Origin: Gemmatimonadota bacterium
GTDB taxonomy: Bacteria; Gemmatimonadota; Gemmatimonadetes; Gemmatimonadales; GWC2-71-9
Length of the DNA: 5,793 nt
NCBI GenBank assembly: GCA_029862935.1
Contig: JAOTWK010000244.1
Coordinates: 1-5,793, forward strand
Direction of reading: 5' to 3'
Below the pieces are notes generated by a model. The model had not been told where the DNA came from. It did no database searches and saw only the letters and a list, made by a program, of their open reading frames with translations. This document shows positions 4,864 to 5,793 of the stretch, in pieces. Position numbers and translations under genes: made by a program. Numbering within the stretch: position 1 is the stretch's first letter; each line of letters starts with the position of its first letter.

Positions 4864-5793
4864 ATGACTTCTGCCAGTCCGCCCCGAGTGAGATGGTATT
4901 CCCGAACGCCGCCACTGGCACGCCGGCTAGCGGTCCTGGCGCTCGCCATCGCGTCGGCGACCTGTGACCGATCAGTCGAACCCTCGGCAAGCCACCGGCC
5001 GCACTTCACGATCGCCCCCATGCTGACCAGTCAGGCCGCGATAATCGTCGACGCCACCAGCATAGATGTGGTCGTCACGCGCCTGGACGACGGCGTCACC
5101 TTCGTGGGCACGTGCCCCATCGTGCAGAGCACGCCGAATCAAACCGTGTTCGAGTGTAGCGTTACCGTCACCGTCGACGAAGACATCGAGCGCTTCCAAC
5201 TCGATCTCACCGTGCACGATGCCGCCGGTAATGACGTGTACGAAGACCTGGCCAACCCGACCTTTGATGTCCATGCGGATGGTGGCAGTGTCGTCGTCGA
5301 CGTCCCGATCGTGTTAGTGGGCCCCGAGGCCGCCGCCACACAGCTCCGGATTACCACACCGAATCTGGTGGTCCAGCCCGGGGCAAGCGTCAACCTGTCG
5401 GCGGAAGCCATCGACGGGGCAGGTCAGGTCATCCCAGGGGCGAGGATCGGTTGGGTCGCCTTGGATGCGCTGGTCACCGTCCCCGATGTCCGGACGGGAA
5501 CCGTGACCGCCGGGACTGTCGAGGGGGTGGCTCGCGTGGTCGCCCTGCTGCCGACGGTGGACCCCTCGGGGGCGACACCGGCCGGACACGCGGACACGAC
5601 CACGGTGACTGTGACGGCCTTGGCCCCGCCCATCGCGAACGCGGGCGGACCCTACACCGGCACGACCGGGTCGCCAGTCGCGTTCAACGGCACCGGGTCC
5701 ACCGATCCCGACGGCACCATCGTCTCCTACGCCTGGACCTTCGGCGACGGCAGCAGCGGCACCGGAGCGACCCCGACCCACACCTACACCGCG
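4864..5793 (+). CDS. Exported Ig-like/PKD-domain surface protein (3' partial)
   Basis: An ATG at 4864 opens a frame that stays open to the window end (310 codons, no stop). AGGTGG (4854-4859), overlapping the preceding TAG, serves as ribosome-binding site; only 8 bp separate the genes. Residues 14-34 form an Arg-rich, hydrophobic export signal. C34 in ASATC could be a lipid anchor, but the lipobox is non-canonical; cleavage after ASA is the alternative. Residues about 47-152 are an unrecognised beta-rich domain with two cysteines (C84, C98). Residues about 157-252 resemble a bacterial Ig-like (Big_2-type) domain (VVQPGASVNLSAEAIDGAG, then GTVTAGTVEGVARVVA). Residues 257-310 are a PKD domain with ANAGGPY, STDPDGTI and YAWTFGDGSSGTG, then HTY (306-308). 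Such domains mediate extracellular adhesion or carbohydrate/protein contacts. More domains probably follow beyond the edge. It is the last visible gene of the operon. Confidence 0.85.
   Translation, partial: MTSASPPRVRWYSRTPPLARRLAVLALAIASATCDRSVEPSASHRPHFTIAPMLTSQAAIIVDATSIDVVVTRLDDGVTFVGTCPIVQSTPNQTVFECSVTVTVDEDIERFQLDLTVHDAAGNDVYEDLANPTFDVHADGGSVVVDVPIVLVGPEAAATQLRITTPNLVVQPGASVNLSAEAIDGAGQVIPGARIGWVALDALVTVPDVRTGTVTAGTVEGVARVVALLPTVDPSGATPAGHADTTTVTVTALAPPIANAGGPYTGTTGSPVAFNGTGSTDPDGTIVSYAWTFGDGSSGTGATPTHTYTA

Noticed and set aside
4469..4990. A 173-codon minus-strand frame across the barrel/PKD gene junction.
   Set aside because: It crosses the ends of two well-supported plus-strand genes and has no recognisable features.
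5314..5781. A 155-codon minus-strand frame opposite the PKD gene.
   Set aside because: It is Gly/Arg/Asp-rich with no motif; the plus strand encodes a clear PKD/Ig-like protein through the same stretch.
5640..5793. GGC-ACC-rich DNA at the right edge as a possible nucleotide tandem repeat.
   Set aside because: The repetition is explained by Gly/Thr/Asp codons of the PKD domain, and no exact tandem unit is visible within the window.

Overview
The window is GC-rich, densely coding DNA with a strong G/C bias at third codon positions. It comes from a diderm (Gram-negative-type) bacterium: it encodes a peptidoglycan lytic transglycosylase, several exported proteins, and a probable outer-membrane beta-barrel. 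Paired TPR/CsgG-like proteins, an orphan barrel and PKD/Ig-type surface proteins fit a Gemmatimonadota-like or similar environmental lineage. That placement is an inference from style; no marker gene is present.

Layout. (1) 2-844 (+): the C-terminal 280 residues of a MltD-like lytic transglycosylase with an N-terminal coiled coil; its start lies upstream of the window. (2) 903-1406 (+): an unrecognised 167-residue protein. (3) 1422-2135 (-): a secreted CsgG-like protein with a C-terminal TPR-like segment, convergent with gene 2 (15 bp between stops). (4) 2136-2378: a 243-bp divergent control region with candidate promoters for both directions and three inverted repeats. (5) 2379-3701 (+): a larger exported TPR - CsgG-like - TPR protein. 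(6) 3698-4855 (+): a probable outer-membrane beta-barrel whose GTG start overlaps the preceding stop. (7) 4864-5793 (+): the first 310 codons of a large exported Ig-like/PKD protein that runs off the right edge.

How the parts may work together. Genes 5-7 are packed tightly enough to be one operon: a periplasmic or outer-membrane-anchored scaffold, a barrel, and a surface adhesin-like protein. The divergent gene 3 is a clear paralogue of the central part of gene 5. By hand, 60 residues align without a gap at about 22 identities, and the C-terminal TPR-like segments fall at the same offset. This looks like a duplicated CsgG/TPR pair flanking a shared control region and associated with an envelope or surface assembly locus. 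The domain-level calls are well supported; the idea of a joint system is inference. No RNA genes, CRISPR arrays, insertion sequences or convincing intrinsic terminators were seen.
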